55,414 nucleotides of DNA from JBASEY01 sp049652745 (GTDB lineage Bacteria; CSSED10-310), in the NCBI GenBank assembly GCA_049652745.1, contig JBASEY010000055.1, forward strand, positions 1-55,414, written 5' to 3'. Of this stretch, positions 34,974 through 44,593 are shown piece by piece. The translations under genes and the position numbers were made by a program. Under the pieces are notes generated by a model. It did not search any database. It was not told the origin of the DNA and was given only the letters and a program-made list of their open reading frames with translations. Every line of letters begins with the position of its first letter. Within the stretch, counting starts at the first letter, position 1.

Positions 34974-35699
34974 TTACCGTCTACGGCTGGATTCATCGAG
35001 TCTTCGATGGTATTCCAACAAAATGCCCATAGTGGATTCTGCAATAGTATGCTCAGGTGTCGTCACGCCGTTTTCAAACTCGAATACGCCGTTTTCGAGC
35101 CTTAAAATGCTGTACATGGCTTCCACGCCGAACAATTTACCGTAAGACGCATGCTTGACTTCACCTTTCAAAAAAAAGGCCTCAGCAATTATTTTGTTGT
35201 CGTAGCCGGTTATCTTCAATCGACCGTCCTTCTGGAACTGCATAATTGTCTGGATAATTTCGCCCATAGAGAAAGTCTTTAGACTTCCCGAAAAACCATC
35301 TAGATGAATACGAAATTCCTCATCGATTTCTGTGTGGGTATCCACCTCACTGATCTTGAGTCGCTTGGATAACACTTCATATTCGATCTGCTTCTGCTCG
35401 CCTATCCGCACCATGAACTCCGAGTCTCCGATGCGAATGATATCCCCGTTATTCAAAGGCGCCGACTGAATTCGCTTACTGTTTACAAAGGTTCCGTTGC
35501 GGCTGTCCATATCTCGGATGACATAATTTTTCCCTTCCCAACGTATCGAGGCGTGTCTTCGGGAGGCTCTGATATCATTCAATACAAGGGTATTCGAGGG
35601 ATCTCGCCCCAGCGCCCACCCGCTTTTCTTGGTGATTTCAACGGTTTGACCCTGCTGATCGATCAATATCAATGAACCATCGATTTGTTTGGAACCCAC
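34974..35699 (-). CDS. FHA-domain protein with C-terminal DUF4388
   Basis: The start is a GTG (35697-35699) with AAGGGG 6 nt upstream. The 241-residue protein begins with an FHA domain: WALGRDPSNTLVLND, SRRHASI and DSRNGTFVNSKRI, all phosphothreonine-binding features. From about 135 a DUF4388 (PATAN-like) domain follows: SLKTFSMGEIIQTIMQFQKDG, then EAFFLKGEVKHASYG. Such proteins are thought to link Ser/Thr phosphorylation to other signalling; no kinase gene is in the window. Confidence 0.85.
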   Translation of the reverse strand: MGSKQIDGSLILIDQQGQTVEITKKSGWALGRDPSNTLVLNDIRASRRHASIRWEGKNYVIRDMDSRNGTFVNSKRIQSAPLNNGDIIRIGDSEFMVRIGEQKQIEYEVLSKRLKISEVDTHTEIDEEFRIHLDGFSGSLKTFSMGEIIQTIMQFQKDGRLKITGYDNKIIAEAFFLKGEVKHASYGKLFGVEAMYSILRLENGVFEFENGVTTPEHTIAESTMGILLEYHRRLDESSRRR

Positions 35700-35804
35700 T
35701 CAATACCCCTTCTGTTATCTTGATGACATCCTTCTAAATCCATGATATTTTTAGCATACTTTTTTTTTCGGATAAATCAAATTTTATCTGGAAAGGCAGT
35801 CTTT

Positions 35805-36221
35805 ATGGAATATCTAGGAATAATAGCACTCATTATCATAGCTGGACTCATCTTCTTTGTTCTGACTCTTTTGATCGATGCAGGCATAATATACTTTGCA
35901 ACTTACTGTGTTTCGATACCGAATCGGTCTTTTGGAAAGGCGTTTCTAACGGCATTAGCGTCCTTTTTCCTTTCTCTTCTCGCCGGTCTTGCTGTCGGCT
36001 TCATTCCACGTGTCGGCCTGGCTTTTTCGTTTGGAGCCGGACTCCTTCTTTCAGCCGTTGTCATCATGAACGTTTACCAAACAACCTTCACAAAAGGTCT
36101 TCTGGCTGATTTGATTCGAAAAGGCATCGGGCTTTTTGTATCCGCCCTGATCATAGTGTTGACAATCCTTACCATCGGACTCGGAACACTTCAAAGCTTA
36201 CTTATGAGTCCAATATGGTGA
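35805..36221 (+). CDS. Small integral membrane protein of unknown function
   Basis: The ATG at 35805 has AAAGG 9 nt upstream; an in-frame ATG at 35742 is an alternative. The 138-residue protein is nearly all hydrophobic, with about four segments (GIIALIIIAGLIFFVLTLLI, ALASFFLSLLAGLAVGFI, AGLLLSAVVIMNVY, LFVSALIIVLTILTIGL). I recognise no family signature. It lies 40 bp before the lipoprotein gene on the same strand. Confidence 0.65.
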   Translation: MEYLGIIALIIIAGLIFFVLTLLIDAGIIYFATYCVSIPNRSFGKAFLTALASFFLSLLAGLAVGFIPRVGLAFSFGAGLLLSAVVIMNVYQTTFTKGLLADLIRKGIGLFVSALIIVLTILTIGLGTLQSLLMSPIW

Positions 36222-36261
36222 TCGTTGCTGTTCCGTATTATTTTTGTAGGAGATAGTTCCA

Positions 36262-37521
36262 ATGATGTCGAAAAAATCGGCTCGATCGTTGCTTGTTTTA
36301 TGCATTCTGTTTTTAACCGGGTGTTTCAAGTCTGCTCTCGATCCATTCAACCTGCATGTGCAGATCCATCTTCCCGACGAACTAAATGCTATGGAATCAA
36401 CGCCCTTTATTCCGGCGGATGTCGCACTTCCCGTTACGTTTACCCTGTCGCCGGTCGATAAGCTTCCATCCGGCAGCATGGTGTTTTTGAGAGTCATCGA
36501 TACGAAAGGCCGGGAATACCATCGTCGATGTTGGCCGATTCCGTCGTCGGACCAGAACGCAATTGAATTCACACGGCTGTTCAGAATGGAAAATCTTCCC
36601 GGATCCCGTAGCGTCACTCTGCAAGCAGGCGTCGGCAGGTCAGACGGTCAAATGTTTTCAACGAAAAACGATGGTGTCGATTTTTGGCATGACATTATCT
36701 CAAGTACAGCTTTGCACAGCTCGATGAATTTATCGGACGGCTGGTTTTCTATTGAATCCGAAAACTATTTCGCCAGACGATGCAATGGTCGATGCGTTGT
36801 CCATTTGGCGCAACCGCTGCTCCCAACCTTAATTCGGCTGCAGGGCACAGCTCCTATCACGTGCTTCGATGATGAAAAATGGACGCTGACGGTCTTTCAA
36901 AATTCTTTTCAGATTTACCAGGAGACAATTACAAGCAGTCATTTTGATTCCACTTTTACCATTCAACCGGGCATCTATGCGTCGGGTTGTTCTGTTACAG
37001 ATCGGTCGTGGCCGGAGGGTGAAATCGATATTGAATTCACCAGTGACAAAACATTCAGCCCCAATATTTGTCAAGGCTCCAATGATAAACGGGCTCAGGC
37101 CTTTCATATGTCCAAACTGGAAAAAGACGATTTTTTACCCAAGATGGGTTTTTACGGGCCGCGCGAAGTCGACCATCATTTCTGGCCTGCCCCGAACTGT
37201 TCGGTCCACTTGCCAGTCTCACAGGACAATACGATGCTGTATATCCAAGGTCGACGCGATACTGTATGTGTTAAAGAAGCTCAGACCATGCAACTGTTTT
37301 TAAATGGAAAAAACCTGGGCGATTTCCTGCTGGAACAGGAATATTTCATGTTGTCGATCCCATGTGCGTCCATGCTTCAGGACATTGAAAGCGGTCGTTC
37401 GGTAGAGTTGTCTCTGGCGGTTTCCCCTGTTTTTTTTAGAGCGCAGTGTTTGGCTGCCGATGATCCCAGGCCGTATGGAGTGGGAATAGACGAGATTTGC
37501 TTTCGCCGACCGCTCCCTTGA
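36262..37521 (+). CDS. Lipoprotein of unknown function with C-terminal beta-sandwich-like domain
   Basis: The 419-residue protein has a lipobox LTGC with lipidated cysteine 21. The middle has many cysteines (RRCWPIP, ARRCNGRC, TCFDDEK) that could form disulfides. From about residue 290, the patterns GFYGPREVDHHFWPAPNCSV, LFLNGKNLGDF and DDPRPYGVGIDEICF follow. They resemble the beta-sandwich that accompanies some glycosyltransferases and sugar-binding proteins. It converges with a GT39-like gene. A carbohydrate-binding role is a guess. Confidence 0.6.
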   Translation: MMSKKSARSLLVLCILFLTGCFKSALDPFNLHVQIHLPDELNAMESTPFIPADVALPVTFTLSPVDKLPSGSMVFLRVIDTKGREYHRRCWPIPSSDQNAIEFTRLFRMENLPGSRSVTLQAGVGRSDGQMFSTKNDGVDFWHDIISSTALHSSMNLSDGWFSIESENYFARRCNGRCVVHLAQPLLPTLIRLQGTAPITCFDDEKWTLTVFQNSFQIYQETITSSHFDSTFTIQPGIYASGCSVTDRSWPEGEIDIEFTSDKTFSPNICQGSNDKRAQAFHMSKLEKDDFLPKMGFYGPREVDHHFWPAPNCSVHLPVSQDNTMLYIQGRRDTVCVKEAQTMQLFLNGKNLGDFLLEQEYFMLSIPCASMLQDIESGRSVELSLAVSPVFFRAQCLAADDPRPYGVGIDEICFRRPLP

Positions 37522-37654
37522 ACCCGACCGCTGATGCCCGTATTTAGTTGTTATAATCTGAGTAATGATTGAAAGTGAACGATCAAAGAGGTATCGAGGA
37601 TATGTTTTTACGGAATTGACGGCGAGGCGATCGTTCGGGGGAGAGACAAGTCGA

Positions 37655-39241
37655 TTATGAATTTATTTGATACACACGATAAAAATCAGCGATGGTATTT
37701 TCGAATCTGGCATCGATCTGACCTAAAAATGCTGAATCGGGGTATTGAGACAGTACAAACCGTCGAGTGCTGGGGCTCAGAATTAAAATAATCCCATCGA
37801 GGTTTTCGTTACCTTTCACCTGTATCGACCTGGCCACAAACTCTTTCAGGTCGGCGCCTTGTTTCCTGGCGTCTTTAAATTTGACGACATGGCATTCAAA
37901 CCTGTTCTCACGAAGAAAATGATGAAAATCCGATGTTTCTCTTGTATCTTCATCGAGTAATACAAGCGGGTTTTTCAAAATTGATGTTTTCAATAAATCT
38001 ACCAGAAAAAAATATCGTTCCCTGGTTTTTCCGGTGATTTCGCAATGACGATAATAATCCTTGATTCGGAACACAGGAATCAGAAACAGCAAGGCAAAAA
38101 GACAAACGAATACCAGTTTGGAAATCCTTGCCAACCAAACCGGAGTTTTTAGGCTCATGCCGAGATTCAATGCTTCCGACACCAGGATCAGTGCAGTGGG
38201 AAACATGAACACCAGGTACCTGCCCAGGTGAAGCGTATAATTGCTGTTAATCGCCGGAACGATCAAAAACATGCTCCAGAAAGCCGCTGGAACGAGGTAT
38301 TGTTTTCTTCGCCAAGAAATGACGGTTCCAACCAAGACAAAAAGCCAGAAAAGCCATAAAACGCCGTATCGAGCATATTCGCTCCAGGGAATGGCGTCAT
38401 CCCAAAATCCCAAAATGATTCGGGGAAGATACAAAAACTCCTGCCAGTAATTTTCAGCAACCGACGTAGCGGTGTACTCTTTGGTCAGAGCATATTCCGG
38501 GTAACTGAGCCCGAACGAGACGCTCCTGCCCCGGTGAAGTATGTTGTACCATATCATATTGCCGTAACCGACGATTCCACCGAGGGCCATCAACCAAGGC
38601 GCTTTCGAGCGCAGCCATTTGACAGGGTGATGATCGCGCACGGCCATCAGAAGTATGACAGCCGGCAGCAGCGTAATCATTTCGGGATGCGTCTGCGTTC
38701 CCAAGCCGAACAGGAGACCTGCGGCGAGAAACAAGACAAGAGCTCCGCTTTTTGAAAGGGGATGAGTGCGTTCTTTGATCACACAATAAAACACTGAGAG
38801 GAAGGCCATGGTAAAGAACGGCGTCAAACTGTTTGACCATGGGAAATGACTGGTAAATACGACATGATACCATGCCGCAGACATCAGAACACCGGCCAGG
38901 AAACCCGAACGGCGTGACCCTGTCAAGGAGCCAAGGCGCCATGTGAGCAGTACGGTTGCAAGACCAAAAATTAAAAAAACCAAGCGCGGCGTCCACGGGT
39001 TGACACCGGCGACGGCAAAGGCCAAGGCGATAATATAAGGCGAAAGCGCTCCAAGGTGAGGATTCTGGTTGGTCAAAGGTCGATGACCTTGAAGAATTTC
39101 AAGCGCTAGAAAGTTTTCGTTTCCCGCACTCCAGGGGGGAACAAGATGAAGATATGGAATGCGTATGGCCATCGACAAAAACAGTAGTATAACCGCCGGA
39201 ATGGCAACATGAAAAATGGAGTTCGATACGTTTTTATTCAT
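37655..39241 (-). CDS. GT39-like (ArnT/PMT-type) membrane glycosyltransferase
   Basis: The 528-residue protein has an N-terminal membrane anchor and then a loop with acidic residues (WSAGNENFLALEILQGHRPL), as in lipid-linked glycosyltransferases. Ten or so further hydrophobic segments follow, and a soluble C-terminal part of about 130 residues. Family members move a sugar from a polyprenyl-phosphate carrier onto lipid or protein outside the membrane. Donor and acceptor cannot be read from sequence. Confidence 0.78.
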   Translation of the reverse strand: MNKNVSNSIFHVAIPAVILLFLSMAIRIPYLHLVPPWSAGNENFLALEILQGHRPLTNQNPHLGALSPYIIALAFAVAGVNPWTPRLVFLIFGLATVLLTWRLGSLTGSRRSGFLAGVLMSAAWYHVVFTSHFPWSNSLTPFFTMAFLSVFYCVIKERTHPLSKSGALVLFLAAGLLFGLGTQTHPEMITLLPAVILLMAVRDHHPVKWLRSKAPWLMALGGIVGYGNMIWYNILHRGRSVSFGLSYPEYALTKEYTATSVAENYWQEFLYLPRIILGFWDDAIPWSEYARYGVLWLFWLFVLVGTVISWRRKQYLVPAAFWSMFLIVPAINSNYTLHLGRYLVFMFPTALILVSEALNLGMSLKTPVWLARISKLVFVCLFALLFLIPVFRIKDYYRHCEITGKTRERYFFLVDLLKTSILKNPLVLLDEDTRETSDFHHFLRENRFECHVVKFKDARKQGADLKEFVARSIQVKGNENLDGIILILSPSTRRFVLSQYPDSAFLGQIDARFENTIADFYRVYQINS

Positions 39242-39491
39242 AATATGTTATGTCTCGCTTCAAAACCGGGAAATGGGAAATGGCGTCGGTCGAAAATATA
39301 ATCGGCAAACCCGGAGAAAGCAATTGATTCGCCCGGCAGGATGACGGCTTAACTGGATAAAACATTTAAAATAAATAGGTAAGAGTTGATATTCGTTGAT
39401 TATTCTACATTTTTCACAGGAAAAAACATTTGCAGAATTTCTGTTTGAATGATTAAGTTAGGAGGTCGATTTTAATAATGGGGGAATCACC

Positions 39492-41036
39492 ATGAAAGCA
39501 CCTGTCGAACGCCTTGTCATTCTTGATTTCGGCTCACCGCATACCTTGCTGATAGCTCGCAAAATCCGTGAATTGAATGTGTATTGCGAGGTTCTGCCTT
39601 TCGACGCCGATCCCGATCGTCTTTTACGTAAGGAGGTGCGGGGACTTATTTTATCCGGGGGCACTCATAATGCCCATACTGTGAACACGTTTCTGTCACG
39701 TTTGGATATTTTTTCTCTCGATCGACCCATATTGGGAATTGGGGCCGGTTGTGCCCCGCTTATTAAGGGGGTTGGCGCTGCGATCGATGAGTTCGAGCAA
39801 CGGGAATGTGCTTCCGCCGATCTGGAGATTTTGGATTCCGCCGGGTTGTTTCAAGGCATCGAAACAGGCACGACCACTCCCGTATGGATGTGTATGAGCC
39901 TGAATTCAGTTCCTGCCGGTTTTACCGTTCTAGGCCGCACAGTGGGGTCTTCGTGTGCGGCTTTTGTCGATGTCTCCCGACGAATCTATGGTGTTCTGTT
40001 TCATCCGGAAGTCGAACAAACCGAACATGGCGGATCGATATTGGCGAATTTTGCGCTAAACATCTGCGGCTGCCCCCCATCCTGGACTGCCGATAGATTC
40101 ATCGAAGATGCAATTATGTCCGTTCAAAACCATGTGAAGACCGGCCAGGTTCTTTGTGCGTTATCGGGAGGTGTCGATTCTGCGGTTGTGGCGATGCTGC
40201 TGGACAGAGCGATAGGCGATCAACTGGTAGCTGTTTTTATCGATAACGGTGTTCTCAGGGCCGGTGAGGCGGATGCGGTAAAAGCTTATTTTTCCAGTGT
40301 GTTAGGCGATCGATTCGTGGCGGTGGACGCATCCGCTGAATTTTTAAGCTCGCTTCGCGGTGTGACGGATCCCGAACAGAAGCGGCGGATCATCGGTCAT
40401 ACGTTTATTCATATATTTGAGCGTGAAGCGCATCGTCTGGGCAAAATCGACTTTTTGGCTCAAGGCACGTTGTATCCTGATATAATCGAGAGTGTATCCG
40501 CTCGGGATGGGTCGGTCGCCGTCAAAAGCCATCACAATGTAGGTGGTTTGCCGGAGGCGATGCGGTTGGAGCTTGTCGAGCCGTTGCGTGAGTTGTTCAA
40601 GGACGAAGTGCGTGTTGTCGCTGCCGCGCTTGGGATGCCGGAGGCTTTGATTCGGCGGCAGCCGTTTCCCGGGCCGGGTCTGGCTGTCAGGATACTGGGT
40701 GAAGTGACCCCGGAGCGGGTTGCCGTTCTTCAGAAAGCGGACGCCATCGTACGAGAGGAAACGGCGGCGGCAGGTTTGATGCCGGTTCTCTGGCAGGCTT
40801 TCGCGGTTTTATTGCCGTTGAAAACGGTTGGTATGAAAGGTCATCAACGCACATATGAAGATGTCTGTGCTATTCGAGTGGTAGAGTCCACCGACGCCAT
40901 GACAGCCAGGTGGGCCCATCTGCCCTATGACCTGCTTGATCGCCTTGCCAATCGTATCATCGGTGAGGTCAAAGGTATCAACAGAGTGGTTTACGATATT
41001 TCGTCCAAACCACCGGCAACAATTGAATGGGAATAG
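39492..41036 (+). CDS. guaA: GMP synthase with degenerate glutaminase domain
   Basis: The 514-residue protein has both GuaA halves. The synthetase half is intact: CALSGGVDSAVVAMLL, VFIDNGVLR, KSHHNVGGLPEAM, RQPFPGPGLAVRILGE and the C-terminal dimer region. The N-terminal amidotransferase half is not. The nucleophile motif G-I-C-Y-G reads G-I-G-A-G, with Gly84 where E. coli has Cys86, and the usual MSHGD is replaced by MCMSLNS. The FHPEV His/Glu pair remains. It should still make GMP from XMP using free ammonia, or with a separate glutaminase. AGGAGG serves a five-codon frame (MGESP) whose stop overlaps the guaA ATG. Confidence 0.9.
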   Translation: MKAPVERLVILDFGSPHTLLIARKIRELNVYCEVLPFDADPDRLLRKEVRGLILSGGTHNAHTVNTFLSRLDIFSLDRPILGIGAGCAPLIKGVGAAIDEFEQRECASADLEILDSAGLFQGIETGTTTPVWMCMSLNSVPAGFTVLGRTVGSSCAAFVDVSRRIYGVLFHPEVEQTEHGGSILANFALNICGCPPSWTADRFIEDAIMSVQNHVKTGQVLCALSGGVDSAVVAMLLDRAIGDQLVAVFIDNGVLRAGEADAVKAYFSSVLGDRFVAVDASAEFLSSLRGVTDPEQKRRIIGHTFIHIFEREAHRLGKIDFLAQGTLYPDIIESVSARDGSVAVKSHHNVGGLPEAMRLELVEPLRELFKDEVRVVAAALGMPEALIRRQPFPGPGLAVRILGEVTPERVAVLQKADAIVREETAAAGLMPVLWQAFAVLLPLKTVGMKGHQRTYEDVCAIRVVESTDAMTARWAHLPYDLLDRLANRIIGEVKGINRVVYDISSKPPATIEWE

Positions 41037-41040
41037 TTGA

Positions 41041-44000
41041 ATGCAATCGGAGTTTGTTCATTTACATTTGCACACGGCGTATTCGCTTTTGGATGGAGCT
41101 ATCCGGATACCGGATCTGATAACGCGTGCGACCGAGTACAACATGTCTGCGGTTGCGATAACGGATCATGGGAACATGTTCGGTGTGATCGATTTTTATC
41201 ATCAGATGCGGAAAGCGGGAATCAAACCGATCGTTGGGTGTGAGATTTACATCACGCCAAAAAGCCGAAAAGACCAGTCGCAGAGGCTTGAAAATCACCT
41301 GGTGCTGCTTGCAGAAAACATGACCGGATATCTAAATCTGGTCAAGCTGGTGAGTTTGGCGAATATAGAGGGTTTTTATTATCACCCGCGGATAGATTAC
41401 GAGCTTCTTGAGCGGTATCACGAGGGTTTGATTGCCCTGTCCGCGTGTTTAGGCGGTGAAATTCCGCGGGCGATTATGGCGGGTGAGACAGACAGAGCTC
41501 GAGAAATAGCGGATCGTTACCGGAATATATTGGGGCGGGACAATTTTTTTCTGGAAATACAGCGTAACGATATCAAGGAGCAGGAGGTCGTCAATCGCGA
41601 ATTGGTCGCTATATCCAAAGAAATGGGTATTCCGCTTGTGGCCACGAATGATTGTCATTATTTGGACAGTGACGACCATAAGGCGCATGAGGTTTTGCTT
41701 TGTATACGGGATGCCAAAACCATCGATGATCCGGATCGGTTTACCTATGATTCCAAGGCATTGTATTTTCGATCCGGTCAAGAGATGGAAGAACTTTTCA
41801 GTGATTTACCGGAAGCTGTTCGAAATACGGTTGAGATCGCGAATCGCTGCGATGTCGATTTGACGGTCAAGAAGCCGGATCTTCCGCAATTCGAAACGCC
41901 GGACGGCTCTGATCTTGACAGTTATCTGGAAAGAAAAGCGTTTGAGGGTCTTGCTGAGCGGATTGAAAATTTGCCGTACACGGTTGATGAATCGCTGTAC
42001 CAGGATCGGTTACGTGAGGAGTTGGCGATTATTTCCCGAGTGGGTTATTCCGGTTATTTTTTGATTGTCGGTGATTTCGTCGCTTTTGCGAGGGGCAATC
42101 ATATTCCTGTCGGTCCCGGCCGCGGATCCGGAGCCGGTTCTTTGGTAGCTTATGCACTTGGAATCACAGATTTGGACCCTATTCCCTACAATCTATTTTT
42201 CGAACGATTCCTGAATCCGGACCGCATCGGCATGCCTGATTTTGACATCGATTTCTGCAAAGACCGTCGTGATGAGGTCATCTCGTACATTGCTGAAAAA
42301 TATGGTCATCAGAGCGTCGGCCAGATAGCCACTTTCAGCACGATGAAAGCTAAATTGGTTGTTCGCGACGTCGGTCGAGCGTTGGATATACCGCTTTCCG
42401 AAGTCAACACACTGGCCAAGCTGATCCCGAACGAGTTGAAGATGACGCTTGAAAAAGCGTTGAATGATGAGCCAAGGTTACAGTCGCTGATACAGAAAAA
42501 TAGTGAGCATGCTCAGTTATTCAAAATTGCGGAACGTTTGGAAGGGTTGAACCGCCACAGAGGAGTTCATGCGGCGGGGGTCGTTATAGTGAACGGGATT
42601 TTATGGGAAAAGGTCCCCGTCATTTGTGAAGACGGTCATCTGGTCACGCAGTATGCAAAAGACGACGTTGAAAAAGCCGGACTGATAAAATTCGATGTTC
42701 TCGGCCTCAAAACACTCACCGTCATCGACACCGCCCAAAAGATCATCAATGCCATGCGTCCTGCAGGCAAGGATCCGATCGATGTCAACAAACTGATATT
42801 TGACGATCCTGAAGTCTATACCCTCATGGCTGCAGGGGACACGTACGGCGTATTCCAAATGGAATCCAGCGGTTTCATAACCATGCTCAAACAGATGCAG
42901 CCCAATTGTTTTGCGGACATCATCGCAGCAGTGGCTCTGTTCAGGCCTGGGCCGATGGAGCAAATACCCAGTTTCATCGCCAGAAAACATGGGCTTGAAC
43001 CCATCCATTATCCTCACAAAGACCTCGAGCCCATACTGAAAGAAACATATGGATTGATCGTTTACCAAGAGCAAGTCATGCAGATTTCGCGAACGATGGC
43101 GGGATTCAGTTTGAGTTACGCCGACATACTGCGACGAGCAATGGGCAAAAAAGACGAAGCTGAAATGAAGAGGATGCGTGACATATTCATTAAAGGCAAC
43201 CCAAAACAGAATATCGACGGAGCGCTGAAGCGGGGTTATTCGGAAGCTTTGGCGACGATGGTTTTTGATTTGATGCAAAAATTCGCGGAATATGGATTCA
43301 ACAAGTCGCATGCAGCCGGGTATGCTGTTTTAGCCTATCAGACAGCCTGGTTGAAGCGGTATTACAGGAAAGAATTCATGGCGGCCATGATGACCTGCGA
43401 CGCGGATGACAGCAACAGGATCGTCAAATCGATACATGAATGCAGAAAAGCTCGCATCAATATCTTACCGCCCCATGTCAACGATTCACTTAAGGCTTTC
43501 ACCGTTGTCGACAAAGGTATTCGGTTCGGGTTGACGGGAGTCAGGCATGTCGGTGTCAATGCCGTCGATGCGATAATCAAAGCCAGAAAAACGGAGGGTC
43601 CTTTCACAAGCCTGTTCGATTTTTTCAAGCGGATCGATTTGAGGGCCATCAACAAACGTGCGGTTGAATCTTTGATCAAAGCCGGCGCTTTTGACGATAT
43701 CGAAGGCTCCAGGGCGCAATTGTTGGCGGTTTTGGATGCAGCCTGTGAAGTCGGTCAGCAGTATCAACACGACAAAGCCGTTGGACAGCGCTCGATTTTT
43801 GATCTGATGCAAGCGGAAACTGTAGTGAACACCGACCCGGATTTGCCTGATATTCCCGATTTGCCGATAATTGAACGGCTTAGGGGCGAAAAAGAAGCTC
43901 TCAGCTATTTTGTCACCGGCCACCCTCTCTTCAATGCCGACTTGGAAAGATCATGCCTGGCAACACATACATCCGCCGATATCGAATCGCTGGAAGCGGA

Positions 44001-44535
44001 TAGTTTTGTCACGCTGTTCGGGATCTCAGCGTCGGTGAAGCCAGTCAATCGCCCACCACGCCAACCTCTCGCCTTCATCGACTTTCAAGATATGGAAGGA
44101 TCTACGGAAATCATGATTCCGCCGGAACTCTTTAAACAAAACAGAGATTTGGTGGAAAGCGATGAAACACTGGTGATTCTAGGCCGCACCAATAAAAGCA
44201 AGGAGAATGAGATCAGGGTTGTAGCCGACAGATTGCTGACATTGGGTGACGCACGCCGGGAGCTGATCGGCCGCGTGACGCTGTCGCTGCAAGCCGACGA
44301 TAACATGGATAAACGGCTGTTCAAGCTTCAACAACTGATCAAAAAATATCCCGGAAACGCTTTTGTTACATTACAAATCAACTTCCCTTTCGAAACTCAG
44401 CTCGACCGCGTAATCATCGACTTGGCCAAGGATATCCATGTCGATCTTGGTGATGCGTTTATCAGTGAACTGGAAGAAATGTCGGATATTGAAATCGACC
44501 ATTACGTCAAGCGACAATCACGAGCGGATATTTGA
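41041..44535 (+). CDS. dnaE: DNA polymerase III alpha subunit
   Basis: The 1164-residue protein is a DnaE1-type replicase. The N-terminal PHP domain keeps its metal ligands (HLHLHTAYSLLDGA, ITDHGNM, ATNDCHYL), so a PHP-based proofreading activity is possible. The catalytic aspartates are in PDFDIDFC (Asp400, 402, 404). Later segments include HRGVHAAGVVI, FNKSHAAGYAVLAYQTAW and a C-terminal OB-fold region. It starts 4 bp after guaA without a strong ribosome binding site, suggesting coupled translation. Confidence 0.95.
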   Translation: MQSEFVHLHLHTAYSLLDGAIRIPDLITRATEYNMSAVAITDHGNMFGVIDFYHQMRKAGIKPIVGCEIYITPKSRKDQSQRLENHLVLLAENMTGYLNLVKLVSLANIEGFYYHPRIDYELLERYHEGLIALSACLGGEIPRAIMAGETDRAREIADRYRNILGRDNFFLEIQRNDIKEQEVVNRELVAISKEMGIPLVATNDCHYLDSDDHKAHEVLLCIRDAKTIDDPDRFTYDSKALYFRSGQEMEELFSDLPEAVRNTVEIANRCDVDLTVKKPDLPQFETPDGSDLDSYLERKAFEGLAERIENLPYTVDESLYQDRLREELAIISRVGYSGYFLIVGDFVAFARGNHIPVGPGRGSGAGSLVAYALGITDLDPIPYNLFFERFLNPDRIGMPDFDIDFCKDRRDEVISYIAEKYGHQSVGQIATFSTMKAKLVVRDVGRALDIPLSEVNTLAKLIPNELKMTLEKALNDEPRLQSLIQKNSEHAQLFKIAERLEGLNRHRGVHAAGVVIVNGILWEKVPVICEDGHLVTQYAKDDVEKAGLIKFDVLGLKTLTVIDTAQKIINAMRPAGKDPIDVNKLIFDDPEVYTLMAAGDTYGVFQMESSGFITMLKQMQPNCFADIIAAVALFRPGPMEQIPSFIARKHGLEPIHYPHKDLEPILKETYGLIVYQEQVMQISRTMAGFSLSYADILRRAMGKKDEAEMKRMRDIFIKGNPKQNIDGALKRGYSEALATMVFDLMQKFAEYGFNKSHAAGYAVLAYQTAWLKRYYRKEFMAAMMTCDADDSNRIVKSIHECRKARINILPPHVNDSLKAFTVVDKGIRFGLTGVRHVGVNAVDAIIKARKTEGPFTSLFDFFKRIDLRAINKRAVESLIKAGAFDDIEGSRAQLLAVLDAACEVGQQYQHDKAVGQRSIFDLMQAETVVNTDPDLPDIPDLPIIERLRGEKEALSYFVTGHPLFNADLERSCLATHTSADIESLEADSFVTLFGISASVKPVNRPPRQPLAFIDFQDMEGSTEIMIPPELFKQNRDLVESDETLVILGRTNKSKENEIRVVADRLLTLGDARRELIGRVTLSLQADDNMDKRLFKLQQLIKKYPGNAFVTLQINFPFETQLDRVIIDLAKDIHVDLGDAFISELEEMSDIEIDHYVKRQSRADI

Positions 44536-44593
44536 CAAATTGCTTCATTCATGAAAGATTCTTATTGTTGCGGGACTTGATCAGGGAGGTATT

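Noticed and set aside
42601..43311. 236-residue minus-strand frame inside dnaE
   Set aside because: It lies wholly opposite conserved DnaE sequence and has no signature of its own; a shadow frame.
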